The notes under the pieces were generated by a model. That model had not been told where the DNA came from. It was given only the letters and a program-made list of their open reading frames with translations, and ran no database searches. 64,000 nucleotides of DNA from Tetragonia tetragonoides. Lineage: Eukaryota > Streptophyta > Magnoliopsida > Caryophyllales > Aizoaceae. Where the stretch lies: positions 8,463,501 through 8,527,500 of the forward strand of contig CM076153.1 in NCBI GenBank assembly GCA_038025085.1, written 5' to 3'. Of this stretch, positions 36,101 to 48,190 are shown in pieces. Each line of letters begins with the position of its first letter. Position 1 is the stretch's first letter. The position numbers and the translations under genes were made by a program.

Positions 36101-37627
36101 TGGAGCGTTTCCTTCAGGTAGTACTTGGATGCTTGTCTTCTATCTCTTAAATATGATCTAGCAAATATTCTTGAATAGGATTGTGTTATACAGATATAGC
36201 TCAATGTGATTCATTCTCTGAAACTTCTGATCCACAACTCCACAGATGTGTAACGACAATCCCTATAAGATCCCAACTGATCCAACGAAGCAGCTCCAAG
36301 AATGTAACTGGCAGGTTGTGAATATCACAACCCCTGCTAACTATTTTCATGTTTTGAGACGTCAGGTAAATTCAACTAACCGGAGATGGGTTTCCGTATA
36401 CTTCTTTTGGTGGTCTTCATCTTCTCATATCTTGGCCATGCAACCATCAGGTTCACAGGAACTTCAGAAAGCCTCTCATTGTGATGTCTCCAAAGAACTT
36501 GCTTCGCCACAAGGATTGCAAATCAGATTTATCTGAGTTTGATGATGCTCATCAAACCAAATTCAAGCGCCTTCTGAAAGACCCCAACCACCACTCAGAT
36601 CTTGAGAAGGGCGTTAGGCGTCTGGTTTTTTGCTCAGGCAAGGTATGTATTAGTTAGTTGTTCTGTGTTCCCTTCCCTCTTCTTGTATCCATCTGTTTCT
36701 TCATCTGGAAACTGATCACATACAATACAAGCCATCTTTAAGGAACCTTGTGCGAGACTAGTTCTACTGTGTTTGACTCAAAGCAATCTGTTAATGCGTC
36801 TGATCTCTAACAGTACTACAGTAGCTGCTTTGAATGATGGTGGTGCTACTATACTTATTCCTCCTGTTGTTGATCATTTTTTTTTCGGAACGGAAAACTT
36901 GGGAATGCGGGCAATGAGAATCAAATCCTAGTCTTTGCTAGAAAATGGGGAAGGAGAACCACCGCTCTCCATCTCAAAACTCCATGATTATTTGTAACTT
37001 AGTATGTTTCCCCCTCTTTATTTGTGTTTTTGTGGCATACAGGTTTATTATGAGCTTGATGAAGGGAGGAAGAGAGTTGATGGCAATGATGATATAGCCA
37101 TATGCAGAATTGAGCAAATCTGTCCTTTCCCATACGATCTAATCCAGCAGGAACTGCGGCGATGTCCAAGTATGTTACTTGGATCCAATGGGGCAGAAGT
37201 AACCATTTCTAATGATGATGAATGCAGTATGAACTAGTATTTTGAACGCAGGCTAAAGGACATAAAAATCCTATTCTCCAAAATTTCTTATGATCAAATT
37301 TGAACTTTTTCGCCTTGGATTTAGGATAATAAATTGGCATTATTGTCACAAAGCTTTTCTTAATTCAGACATCCTGGCAACTTTTCAGATGCTGAGATTG
37401 TTTGGTGTCAAGAAGAGCCGATGAACATGGGTGCGTACAACTACATTGCAACCCGCCTGAGTACTTCTATGAAAGCTCTAGGGAGAGGAAACATGCATGA
37501 CATCAAATATGTGGGACGTCCTCCTGCTGCTGCCACAGCCACCGGTTTCTACCAGGTCCATGTAAAAGAGCAGACTGAGCTTGTACACAAGGCTTTGCAG
37601 CAGGAACCCATTGGTCTCCTTCGGTAA
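33176..37627 (+). CDS. 2-oxoglutarate dehydrogenase E1 component, mitochondrial; apparent 1-base frameshift
   Basis: E1 (ThDP-dependent) catalyses the oxidative decarboxylation of 2-oxoglutarate in the mitochondrial TCA-cycle complex. Coding exons: 33176-34702, 34949-35176, 35259-35591, 35871-36117, 36246-36365, 36451-36642, 37043-37169, 37389-37627. The N-terminus [17 protein letters not shown] looks like a mitochondrial presequence. Conserved sites include [20 protein letters not shown], the ThDP/Mg region [19 protein letters not shown] with [11 protein letters not shown], and [18 protein letters not shown]. The C-terminal half has [20 protein letters not shown] and [22 protein letters not shown] conserved segments. 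Relative to family members I remember, short stretches are missing after GGIKLP and after LSEFDDAH. At the start of exon 2 the expected V-I-R-S-H-P is encoded as GTTATTTCGTAGTCATCC, one T too many, giving a TAG at 34958. Every other junction is in phase. Either a pseudogene-making lesion, a diverging duplicate, or an assembly indel. Confidence 0.9.
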
Positions 37628-37737
37628 ATAACATTTCACAGGGGTAATAAATGTTGATATATTGTTAAGACAATACATTTCATTTGTGCAATTTGCTAGC
37701 TGGGTAAATATAGTAGGCCAAGCACCACACCAGTGTG

Positions 37738-37985
37738 AGATTCGACTTGCTGTGTATACACGGCGCCAGTGTGAGATTCGACAGAACTAGAAGTGCATAC
37801 ATGAAGTGTTACCGACTTGCTGTATATACATGGCACAAGTGTGAGATTCGACAGGACTAGATTGAAGTGCATATATGAAGTGTTACCAAACTTGCTGTGT
37901 AATACATGGCACCAGTGTGAGATTCGACAGGACTAGAAGTGCATACATGAAGAGTACTGTTACCGACTTGCTGCGTATCCATGCA
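37738..37985 (+). repeat. Minisatellite of about 70-77 bp units just after the OGDH stop
   Basis: Three units and a partial fourth share gacttgctgt, atacatggcacc, agtgtgagattcgacag, aactagaagtgcatac and atgaagtgttac. Unit starts are near 37743, 37812, 37888 and 37963. The array begins about 110 bp after the stop codon, so it probably lies in the 3' untranslated region. Confidence 0.8.
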
Positions 37986-39607
37986 TGCATTTCCTTGCTG
38001 CAATAACTTTCAGTTATGTTATTCTTGCTACAAATTTGTAAGGGTGAAGGGAGGCAATGGTTCTTCACATAACTTGCGATCGAAGGGCAGTAGTCCTTTT
38101 TTAAGGTGTAAACCACCCCTCCCCCTCTCCAAATTCGCCTATTGTACATCATTCACGCTTCAAGCCCATAACATCCATGTAATGGGAGATGTATTAGAAC
38201 ATAAACCCATAAATTGAACCTTTATTGATCATCTTATGCTTATGAGTTGGTTCTTTGATAAAACTGTCACCTTTGTCATAAAGAATCCATCAATTACTTT
38301 CAATATATTATTGGCTTTAGATCATTTGGAGGGGTAATGATTTTAAATTTGAATTCTTTTTTTCTTTTCATTTGGTAGAAAAGCTAAGTTGAAATAGGCC
38401 TTATCTCTCTTAACCATAAAATAAATTGCAAAACTAAAAGGATAAATCAAGGGAAGAATATAAGGAACAACAAACAGGACAATACAGAGAATATTAGCAT
38501 AGCTAATGCTGTCATGCACATTGGGCAAGGATGATCCGCCCAAATCAAGAAATGTTTCAACATATTTGATCATAAAAATAGAGTACTTTTTGAGCCACAA
38601 TTTCTCAGTTTAATGTTGATCTTAAATCTTTCTTAAGGCGCTCTAAACAAAAATTGGGACATGGACTTTTGTGGGTGTATTATCGCATTCGATTACAAGA
38701 ATTATCTACACATTTGAACCTGACCGCCTCATATAAGTTTTTGTGTTTCCAAAAACAAACAAAAGAGTCATTAATTATTATAAATAAAACTATCTTCTAA
38801 ACCGAATACGTCGATATATGTATAACCCAGAGATATTTTCTTCAGAAAAATATCATTCTTCACACAAGATTCATTGCCATTTGCCAAACGAAAGACATTT
38901 CTTGTTTGCCAAAACTCACATGCTATATTCCTTTCTATATTGAGTCAAAGATACTTCTTCAGAATGTGTCTAAAAACCAACTTCTATCAAAAAAAGTTTT
39001 CAGGTACCAACAAGGTTTAAAGGTCATTCTTTTTCCTCCAAAAGATTACTTTTTGCCAAATCAAACTCTCAAACCATTTATTTTTATAGTTCTCACATAC
39101 ATATCTCAAATATCTCAAATGCATAAATGCAAAATACTTTGACATGTAACTGAATTAGGAATACAAGAAATATCTGAAGAGAGAGAATTATTACTTACCT
39201 TAGCATACTCCTATGGGCTGTGCTAATCTCATATTGGAATATCAACTAAAAAATATCCAACATAGCCACATGTATGTCTAGTAATTCGACTCAACTATTT
39301 TCCAAACTTTTGCATGCAAATTTTTTTTGCTTCCATTGAAATATCACGCGTGAAAACGTGTCTATATGTAAGTCAATAACAATGGTGGATATTTAGGTAT
39401 AAAAATGGTACTTTATATAATATGGGTTGGTTCATGAATAGGCTAATATATGTGTTCCTTCTATATACAAGTAACATATATAATTAGCAACATATAATTA
39501 GTTTCCGTACGTAAACTCCATGTAACTAACTCCCACTATATTATTGTTGTGAATGCCGTTCGACGATTTATGAGTAATAATTTTCCCCTCCTCGTTTCCT
39601 ACCCTCA
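37986..39607. other. Intergenic region downstream of OGDH, no gene seen
   Basis: About 1.6 kb of AT-rich DNA with no coding frame that resembles a protein family and no defined repeat. Confidence 0.4.
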
Positions 39608-39797
39608 AAACAAACTCTCGGTGTATCTTGATAATTACTAATTGAACCAGTTACACTGTTCACGATTGAATGCGAAGTTAGGGCTATTAATTTGTTTTAC
39701 TTAAACAAACTCTCGGTGTATCTTGGTAATTACTAATTGAACCAGTTACACTATTCACGATTGAATGCGAAGTTAGGGCTATTAATTTGTTTTACTT
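39608..39797. repeat. Direct tandem duplication of 95 bp
   Basis: The unit starting aaacaaactctcggtgtatc and ending ttgttttactt occurs twice head to tail (39608-39702 and 39703-39797). I see two differences (cttgataa/cttggtaa and actgttc/actattc), so the duplication is recent. No coding content. Confidence 0.9.
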
Positions 39798-40517
39798 TAA
39801 TAAATTGTGATTAATTGGGTTAACAACTGACATGGTATATGGATGTATATCTAATCTTCAACTAATTTGTAATCGAAATTCAGTCATAACAAAGAGACCA
39901 ACTTATTAGTTGCTTCTTTTTGATTATGAGAAAATCCGACCGCTCTAGAACAAAAAATAATTATTCCATATGATTAAGAATGTGATCATAATTTTCCCTC
40001 AAAAAAACAAGGTGGTCATAAAACCACATTCTTAGAGAAAGCTAAGCAAAAACTTCACTTAATATATAATTAAACCTTGTTACTTACAGGTAACCACAAC
40101 AAATTAATGCCCCTTTTTGTGCACAAATAATGGCATGGTGGGCTGATTCACCTTCCTTTAAGCTAACGTTCATCTTTTTTATTTCAATACCTTTTTTTCC
40201 TTTTATAGACAAAATTACAAACACCAAACCCTCACTAAATGACCAGGGTTTTAAAGCTTTTAGCTTGGAGGGAAAGTTGGTAACTTATTAGCTCACCATC
40301 ACTTTATTAGTAGAACACCTAGGATTGAAAAGAATTACCATAGCTGTGTCATGATCTTTCTTAGACATAACCTAAACCCATTGCCGACACCTATAAATAC
40401 ACACGTAAATTGCATGGCTAACTACATCTCAATAGTAGATTCACTGATCCTGAGCACCAAGAGAAAAAAACAGAGGTAAACAGAGAGGAGGGGGCAGAGG
40501 ATTGCTAGCTTACGACG
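39798..40517 (+). promoter_or_regulatory. Upstream region of the WAT1-like gene, with TATA box
   Basis: AT-rich upstream sequence. CTATAAATAC at 40391-40400 is a good TATA box, about 120 bp before the ATG, and is followed by a purine-rich leader (gagaaaaaaacagagg). Confidence 0.55.
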
Positions 40518-42761
40518 ATGGGACCCCTAATCAAGAGTTGGAACCGCGCAAAGCCATACACGGCCATCATACTCTTGCAGTTTGGGTTCGCGGGGCTAGC
40601 AATCATCGCTAAGTTCGCCCTCAACAAAGGGATGAACCATTACACGTTCGTGGTTTACAGGCAACTTGTAGCCACCATCATCATCAGTCCCTTTGCCATA
40701 GTCCTAGAAAGGTACACTAGAACACTACCCATTGCCTATAGCTATAGGGTTCTGGTCTGATCTCTTTATGTTATCAGGAAAGTTAAAACACTTTGTACAT
40801 CTGTTTGTATGGTTACTCCTGCAGGAAGGTCAGACCGAAGATGAGCTTGGCTGTCTTCGCCAAAATACTGTTCCTCGGTTTGTTGGAGTAAGTATTAGAT
40901 ACTTAACTATACTCCCTTTGTTTCACAACAATAGTCATACTTTCTGTTTTCGTGTATTACAAATCTACTTTCCTAAATATGCATCATTATGGAAGAATTT
41001 TATTAACTAAACCTGCAAATGATAACCAAATCATCTGATGCAGGCCTGTGATTGACCAGAACCTGTATTTCGCGGGTATGAAGTATACGTCAGCAACGTT
41101 TGTTACTGCCCTGAGCAACATTCTTCCGGCCTTAACATTTGTAATGGCCTGGTGTTTGAGGTACAAAATCACACTATGAACAATTACTTCAAGGATTAGG
41201 TCACAAATATATGATTTTCACTAGGTGCATATTTACATTTGAACAGGCTTGAAAAGGTGAATGTTAAGAGAGTTAGGGGTTTGGCAAAGATTGCCGGAAC
41301 ACTGGTAACAGTTGGAGGTGCAATGCTAATGACCCTAATTAAAGGCCCTGAGTTCAAGTTGCCATGGACAAAAGTAACAGATGATCAAAGCTCAATAAGC
41401 CATTTTGCCCAGCAGGATATGATTAAGGGTGCCCTTATGATCTCCGTAGGCTGTGTGTGTTGGGCAGGTTTTATCATTCTGCAAGTAAGTCTTCATTATC
41501 ATATGCAATTCTTCAGAAAACAAAAACTCTTCTCTGAAGATGACTCAAAACTAAAAAAAAAAGTTCTTTTTCTAGGCTGTGACTCTGCGATCGTACCCAG
41601 CTGAAATGTCCCTAACGGCGTTAATATGTATGGCGGGCACCATAGAAGGCAGCGCAGTAGCACTGGTTATGGAATGGGGGAACCCTTCAATTTGGTCGAT
41701 ACACTTTGATTCAAAGTTATTAGCATATGTTTTTAGTGTAAGATCCCTTTGGTTATTTCTTTCTTTTGATCCCAAACCACCTTGCATTTTCTGTTTCAAG
41801 TGAATAATTTGGATTTTGGGCTAAAAATACAGGGGATCATCTGTTCAGCGATAGCATACTATGTTCAAGGAATGATAATGAAGGAAAGAGGCCCGGTTTT
41901 CGTCACAGCATTTAGTCCTTTGAGCATGGTTATCGTTACTGTCATGGGGTCTTTCATCCTATCTGAGCAGATTTCTCTTGGAAGGTACTGGTTTTCTTTT
42001 AGCATCAATGAACCAAAGATAATAAAATGACTATACTTCCTAAATTGGTAAATTTGTTAGAACTTGCTTAGCGTGGGCAACTACTTTCTCTATAATGATC
42101 CATCCTAGCTGAGCTGCTTCTCTTGGAAACTACTGGCTTGACTGACCTAAATGAACCAAAGATGATGAAATGACTATACTCCCTAAATTGGCAAATTGGT
42201 TGAAACATGTTTACTGTGACAACTTCTTTCTCTTGCATTGATCCATTTCCACCAATCACTCTAGCTAACATATACTATGGACATAGACTATCATGGATGA
42301 TCAACCGTGATTCGGCCAATTACAAACGACACCTTCGAGTATCCGTCCTCGAAAAGATCGAGTCTTTAGGATGCTTATTTTCCTCATTACTGTCTATAAA
42401 CCCAGAAATCTAATCCCAACATATCAAATGGATATCAACAACAAAATTGTCTTAAGTTTCTGAAGATCGATAATATCGACCTTTTCAGGTGTGTAACCAA
42501 TTCTAATGGAATTCCTATCATGGTTCTAAATGTTCTTGCAGGATCATTGGAGCAGTGGTTATCGTAACAGGATTATATCTAGTGATATGGGGAAAGAGCA
42601 AGGATAAACAAGAAAGCTCTCATAATATCAGTGAACAAATTCTACCCATTGAATCACCAGAAGCTGATACAAGCACAACTAGGGATAATACTCCACATGA
42701 CAAAGATAATCCCAATGTCAACATAGAGATTGCTGGTAATGCATCAGCCCGAGAGCCCTGA
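40518..42761 (+). CDS. WAT1-related (nodulin MtN21/EamA-type) membrane transporter
   Basis: Seven coding exons with GT-AG borders join in phase: 40518-40711, 40825-40887, 41044-41160, 41247-41484, 41576-41737, 41833-41984, 42542-42761. They give 381 residues, the usual length. The protein begins AKPYTAIILLQFGFAGLAII, characteristic of the plant family. It has two EamA repeats and about ten predicted membrane spans. Typical segments are NHYTFVVYRQLVATIIISPF, VIDQNLYFAGMKYTSATFVT and ALSNILPALTFVMAW in the first repeat. AYYVQGMIMKERGPVFVTAF, PLSMVIVTVMGSFILSEQ and LGRIIGAVVIVTGLYLVIWG are in the second. The C-terminal tail is hydrophilic. WAT1 exports auxin from vacuoles, and relatives (UMAMITs) move amino acids; the substrate here is unknown. 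The gene appears intact. Confidence 0.95.
41960..42250 (+). repeat. Local duplication copying the end of WAT1 exon 6 into the next intron
   Basis: Around 41963-42100 the sequence runs gagcagatttctcttggaag, tactgg, then aatgaaccaaagat, aaatgactatact, cctaaattgg and ttctct. It is repeated at about 42111-42240 as gagctgcttctcttggaaac, tactgg, aatgaaccaaagat and so on. The second copy has lost the GT donor (gaaact instead of gaaggt), so it is not an alternative exon border. Confidence 0.75.
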
Positions 42762-43423
42762 ACAAGACGATATATGAAACGAAAAAATTTGTATGAATGT
42801 AACGTTCAAATTAAGTAGAGAGTGCTTGTTTAGCATTAGCACAAGCACTAATTTTTTGCCTACTTATTTCTTTGAAGACATTTACGACATGCCATTGAAG
42901 CAAAGGTTGATTTTGCCAAGGAAAAATGGAGAAGAGATGTGGCATCGGGTCGCAGCATGTAAAGGCAAAGAAGTTTTTATGTTCTGTACTTGATGCCAAT
43001 GTTATGCTATGGTTCATCTAGTGTACTAGTTAAGAAAACAGGTTATAGTGAGGGGAGTGGCAATTAAGATTTATTGGGGAGATTTTTTTTTTAATATTTT
43101 TTCTTTATCTTGGATTTATGGGGAGATTTTGAGTGTAATTGCTGAAGCCATTCAGCTGATTAGAGCAAGAAATCCCAGGAGATGTTTAGCTTGTTGCTAA
43201 ACAAAACAAATAATGATGATTTGTAATTTTAGATCATGGTTTGAGTGTTTTGGAAAGGTTTTATAGAAATTTATTCTCTAAATATTTGTTGGCGAGAAAG
43301 AGCAAAAGATGTCTTTATGTTGCGTACCTACTTTGGCACAGCAAATCTACTAAATTTGGTTTATCTAGGAGCACAATTACGCCGGCCTAGCAATTGAGAC
43401 AGAAAATATTACATTTTGACTAA
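42762..43423. other. WAT1-like 3' untranslated region and spacer, no gene seen
   Basis: AT-rich downstream sequence with no supported coding frame. Confidence 0.45.
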
Positions 43424-43433
43424 AATGTGTTTT

Positions 43434-44120
43434 GTTTTTAGATAAAGAAAAAGTAGATATTAATCATGTATCAAAAATACAGCAAAGGAGGACAAGTGGT
43501 CCTCCAAGAAGAGTCTAGTTACAAATTAGTCCAGCCCAGTTATGCTGGATCTCAGTAATAGAATAGCTCCTAAATGCCCCCGTAGCTCTAACCCATAACG
43601 ACGCTAGATAAGTGACTCTATCCCATATCAAATCAACTGACATGGTCACACCATTAAAGACCCGGGCATTCCTCTCTAACCATAGGCACCAAACAATAGC
43701 AAACACTGCATTACGCCAAAGCAATCTCCTCTCCTTTCCCCTCCCAAACCCCAGGAAACGCACTTGGAAAAACTCCACCACACTAGAAGGACACACCCAC
43801 GTCTCCTCCATAAAACCAAACAGTCCCCCCAGATGCAACGAGCAAAATCACATGTGAAGAACAAATGCAAAGCTGTCTCGCTGCTCGCCCGACAAAGAGC
43901 ACAAACATCAGGCAGCAAACATATCCCGGCCTCCTCCTTTGACGAAGATCGTTTGTATTCACTCTATCCAAAGCCAATGTCCACACAAAAGCCCGCACCT
44001 TAAAAGGCACCTTAGCTTTCCATATAAAATCTGCCACGGGAAACAGTGGAAAATGCGTTCCAAGCTGCTGGAGGAAGGACTTGCAGGAAAACTCTCCCGA
44101 AGCATCACGTTCCAAACTAG
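43434..44120 (-). mobile_element. 5'-truncated LINE with ORF2 C-terminus and target-site duplication
   Basis: The minus strand encodes FSCKSFLQQLG, then IWKAKVPFKVRAFVWTLAL and VNTNDLRQRRRP, the zf-RVT region of plant L1 ORF2. After a frame change it gives VWCLWLERNARVFN and then WDRVTYLASLWVRATGAFRS and ITEIQHNW. The sequence AATGTGTTTT flanks both sides (43424-43433 and 44121-44130), which fits a target-site duplication, and the 3' end is A-rich. Only the last 0.7 kb of the LINE was inserted. It is not autonomous. Confidence 0.85.
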
Positions 44121-44130
44121 AATGTGTTTT

Positions 44131-44613
44131 TTTAATATTATCATCTTACCGTGAAACGGTCTTACACAACACCGACTAAGAAAATCACATTTCTTTCTTT
44201 TCCATCATCCTAAAAACCCAAAGCAAAAGCAGCCTCTAATCCTATTTCCATTGTTTTTCATATTCCATAAATGAACCTCGCCATCATTGTTAAGCTCCTT
44301 AAATCAAGAACATCGGTTTCAGACAGTCATGCATAGCAAGTTGAGCACAAGGGTACGAAGAATTGGCAAGAATATACTTAACATGTTGCACTTAAGAAAA
44401 CACAATCCTCAACAACCCAGACGAAACAAAGTAATCAAGAATCCAAGAAGAGGAGTTCTATATTTAAATCCAGAACTAGAAACAGAATGAAGGCAGCAAA
44501 TTTAACCCGCTGATTTCGCTCATCTTTGAAGCTTTTTGCTTGAAAAAAACAAAAAACAAAAAAAGAAAAAGAGCTATACCCAGCTGCCTCATAATAGTGC
44601 GAAGATTCTGTTA
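44131..44613. other. Spacer and probable 3' untranslated region of the TDBD gene
   Basis: The left part contains a fragment of the GACGGTCT-type dispersed repeat (ttaccgtgaaacggtcttacac). The right part lies directly after the TDBD stop codon and probably holds its 3' untranslated region. Confidence 0.45.
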
Positions 44614-47037
44614 TCAAGATCGAGTCTGTTGCTTCTTCATAGGCTGGATCTGTTGAGTTCCATGGTCGGCACCTTGATTTGATTCTACACAAAATCGGAG
44701 AAGCAAATATTTTCAGTAAACTTCGGATACGTAAGAAACAGATAAGACAAGGACTATTATTTCTTTATTCACATTCGCACACCAAAACCACTTTGCAACT
44801 TACCATCCACATTGTTCTTCCAGTTCCAGCTCCTGAAGTTCTGCTCATTTATAGCAGAATCAGTCAATATAGAAAGAGTGTCAAAGAACTTTTCAGGAGG
44901 AGTTTTCTGGATCTCCTTTAGTACGTTATCAACACTGCACCCACTCTTAAAGTATATGACTCTGTTTGCCCGCCTAAAGGTGAAACCCCAGTGGGCAACA
45001 AATTCGAATGCAGTAACGGGCTGAGATACACAATTAATGCCACAGTTAAGCACTTAAATTTTGGAGATTCATTGCCAAGACGAATTAACTAAAAGTGAAG
45101 GTGAAATGTTTAATACCACAACAAATCGACACTTCTGACAGCCACAAAGATAGCAATCTTGTTTTATTAGACCCCATCTTTTAACCTGAAAGGTGATACA
45201 TCAAATGACAGTAAAGTTTGTTGAAGTTGATTTTTTTTTTTCAATACAGCAAGGTTGACATGCTCATTATAGAAATTGCGAAAGAAAGGATAACTCACCT
45301 TAATTTTATAGTTATAATAGAAAACAGGAACACCATCAAGAATTCCTGTTACAAGTAGGCTTGGGACATCCTTGGGGAATGTACTTTGTCGAGTCCATTT
45401 ACGCTTTGGCTTGGGGATAGCATCACTTTCTGGATTGCTGAATGGTAAGGAAGGCACGTGAGGATTACTGTCACAAAAAACCTGACTAACAGGCTGCACC
45501 CTTAATGGGAGTTCTCCACTGCCACTGCTAGGAGATTTTGATTTTGCAAGTCCATGAGCAACATCAGGTTCAGATGGAGTTAAATTTTGCTTGGGGAAAG
45601 CATCGGTTTCTAAAGGCACCAAAGGAGTACTGTCACACAAAACTTGACTAAAGGGCTGAACACTTGTCGGGAATTCTTCAGTATTCATAGGACATTTATA
45701 ACTTGCAAGTCCATGAGTAACAACAGTTTCAGGTGGATGAGTTTTAGTTGCCACTTCATTTGGTAGCACTGAATCAATTGCTCGGTCTTTTCCCAAAGCT
45801 TCAAGTGAGGGCTGAATATTGGTAGGCAAAATTGACTCGAATGAGCCATTCACATTGGAAGAAGGCATACGTTCGTTCTCCTCAGAGTCACGGTTGTTCC
45901 TCCAACTGGCAACTGGTGTAGCAAAAGCTATTCCTCCTGATTTCGAAGTCTTATCAGAACACTGACTTACCAGCAGAAAATCATGGTTGTCATAGATCCC
46001 AGCTTTACCCACAACAAGGGCCTCCCTCTTTCCTTCTGCGCATGATCCTTCTTCAGGATTGCTCATGACCTCACCATAAGATTTTTTTCTCAGGGGTTTG
46101 GCTGGAAGCTTCTGGGCATACCACCACAGCTTGTCTTTGCTGAAGCAGGTTTTAGTGCTCCACAATCAGATGGTTGAATCATTGATGCATGATTGACAGC
46201 AGAACTTATCTTCCGATTAGCAAGATGATGATGATTCTTTGGCAAAATACAGACACCTGCCTGGTGAAAAGTCTGGCCCAAAATTCCACCATGAACTGTC
46301 TCCTTGATGCCCTTGTTTGATGAGAGGATCATGGGGATGCTTGTCATTTTATTCAGTGATATAAAGTTGTTGTTCTTGTGAGATGGCTGCCCCATGCTAA
46401 TCAACCTCTGATTATCATTGTTAATTTTTGTCATACGAGTATCATTGTCTTCAGCCTCTTGACGATTCTTTAAGGCATAGGCAGCCCTAATCTTCATAAC
46501 CTTTTCCCTCAATGGCAATGACAATGTGGTCTTTTGACTTGAACCAGAAGAAGAGTTAGCTGAACCTAAGGAACCGACCTTTCCCATAGTGCAGAAGGAT
46601 CCAAACGGTTCGGGCATGTCATCAATGGCATGTGGAATTCGCTTCACTTCTGTAAACTGCCTAGTTTCTGCCTTTGAACTCATCCCTTGATCCGTAGGAG
46701 ATGTGGACAAATGAAGCGAGGATTTGTTTCCAAATAGATTTTCAAAAGTCTGCAATCCTACTTTTGACTTCCCTGCCCGAACAGAAGAAATATTTCCATC
46801 ATTAAGATCCAAGGTAGATCCAACACTCTTATTGCCCAAGGTGGACCATGAGCCTTGGCTACTCTCCCTTGGAGAATGTAAGCCTGAAACTTCCAAAACT
46901 GGCCGGCAAGGAGTAGCTTGAATCTGCTGTTTCTGTCGATCAGAGGAACCAAACTGATGCGATGGCTTATATGCATTGTTGGTTGAAGTCCTGGAGGTGC
47001 TAGGCCGAGACTGGCTAAATTTTTTGTTCTCAGTAGC
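44614..47037 (-). CDS. Tify-domain-binding-domain (TDBD, Jas TPL-binding) protein, 5' end not found
   Basis: Exons on the minus strand: 47037-46122, 46035-45299, 45185-45117, 45020-44804, 44684-44614. The C-terminal region reads PSLLVTGILDGVPVFYYNYK, then IKQDCYLCGCQKCRF, AFEFVAHWG and RVIYFKSGCSVDNVLKEIQK. This is the cysteine-bearing TDBD module of the Arabidopsis AT5G59830/AT5G13660 type (usual form LLSTGMLDGVPVKY, YLCGCQ, YEFERHAG, IYFENGK). The long N-terminal part is Ser/Asn-rich with ISMGQPSHK-like stretches, also typical. Members are nuclear and of poorly known function. The usual C-terminal RELQRIYG is absent. Between 46121 and 46036 the frame must change; I model an 86-nt intron (gtatgc...gcgcag). 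A GCTACTGAG exon start at 47037 follows a good acceptor, so earlier exons exist, but I could not identify them. Confidence 0.8.
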
Positions 47038-48070
47038 CTGACAAAAGGAGTACTTATTTAGAATGTATCCTGTTAATGAAAGCATAAAAACTCTCCATGG
47101 GACCTCAACATTAAAGAAACATTGGAGAATACCATACTAAAATAAGTTAAATTCCAAATAATTATACAGAAAAATCATATTAAATATTAATCAAGTACAG
47201 TGAATACAAATATCAGATTTCCACCACCCAAAAATCATGAAAATCTCGGTTCAAAATGCGTTTAGCTAAGCTTCTGTAATATCAGGATTGTAGTTTTGAG
47301 AAGCCTTGTTCCACTTATGACTCATTTTTGAAATCATTTGTTAACTGATTCGTTACATTACAGGACAAAGACCCTTTGCCATAGCATCTTGGAAGAGTTT
47401 CCATGAACCAAAAAAAATAAGGATAATCAAGTACAATTCACACAAACAATGATGTGTGAATGTGATGCAAAGACCAGGATAACACCATGCATGTAAATCT
47501 CACAAAAGGAAAGGAGAAGATAATCAGAAACTAAAATATTTATTCCTAAAGTTGCTAGTTAATACCAAAATTAAGGATATTCCTGAAAGTGGATTTCCAG
47601 ATATGTTATAGTAAATATTGCATTGGCACGTGATGAGGCATTTTTCTCCACGTAATCCCAAGTTCAGGCATTAGATCTTAAAGTTGATAGCCTGAAGTGC
47701 AAAATTTAGCTATAGAATATTTGCCCATTCTGCCCCCGCTCCCTCCGATCCTCCCCCATGCTTGAAGATGGAGAAAGAAACGCTACAGATTCACTAATAT
47801 ATACACGTCATTGTAGTGGGATATTGACAGCTTAACAATCTTTTCAGCTAAAATAAACAACCTGTTTATGATGCAACTAAGAATAAGTCAGATAAGTTTA
47901 TCAAAAAAAAAGAGAACAAGTCAGATAAGAGAACATCAAATTTGTGGCTGTATTGTGAAGACGGTCAAATTGACTCAATTTCAAAATGAATCATAAAACT
48001 ATGCTGTGCTTCTTATTTGTTAAGTAGTGGTTAAATAGTGGAAGACATCAATGCATGTCCTATTAAGGTT
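47038..48070. other. Upstream intron sequence of the TDBD gene, no exon recognised
   Basis: AT-rich sequence that must lie in the intron before 47037. No exon of the expected family (N-terminal FQNKGFW-type start) was found. Confidence 0.4.
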
Positions 48071-48074
48071 CTAA

Positions 48075-48190
48075 TCGGTAACAACCTCTCTAATGCAGGG
48101 ATAAGGCTGCATAAATGTGACTGCCCTACCGCCCTAACGGGACCCTCATTAGAGGCACTTGGGTGATGGTATCAGATACATATGGTATGC
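48075..48190 (+). mobile_element. Au-SINE-like fragment
   Basis: The text ggtaacaacctctctaatgc, agggataaggctgcataaat and gtgactgcccta corresponds to the central and 3' part of Au-type plant SINEs (acctctctacc, ggggtaaggctgcgtaca, ccctcc). The tRNA-like head is not visible and the right border is vague. Confidence 0.45.

Noticed and set aside
37738..37985. CRISPR-like regular repeat array
   Set aside because: Units are long, contiguous and imperfect with no unique spacers; this is a plant minisatellite.
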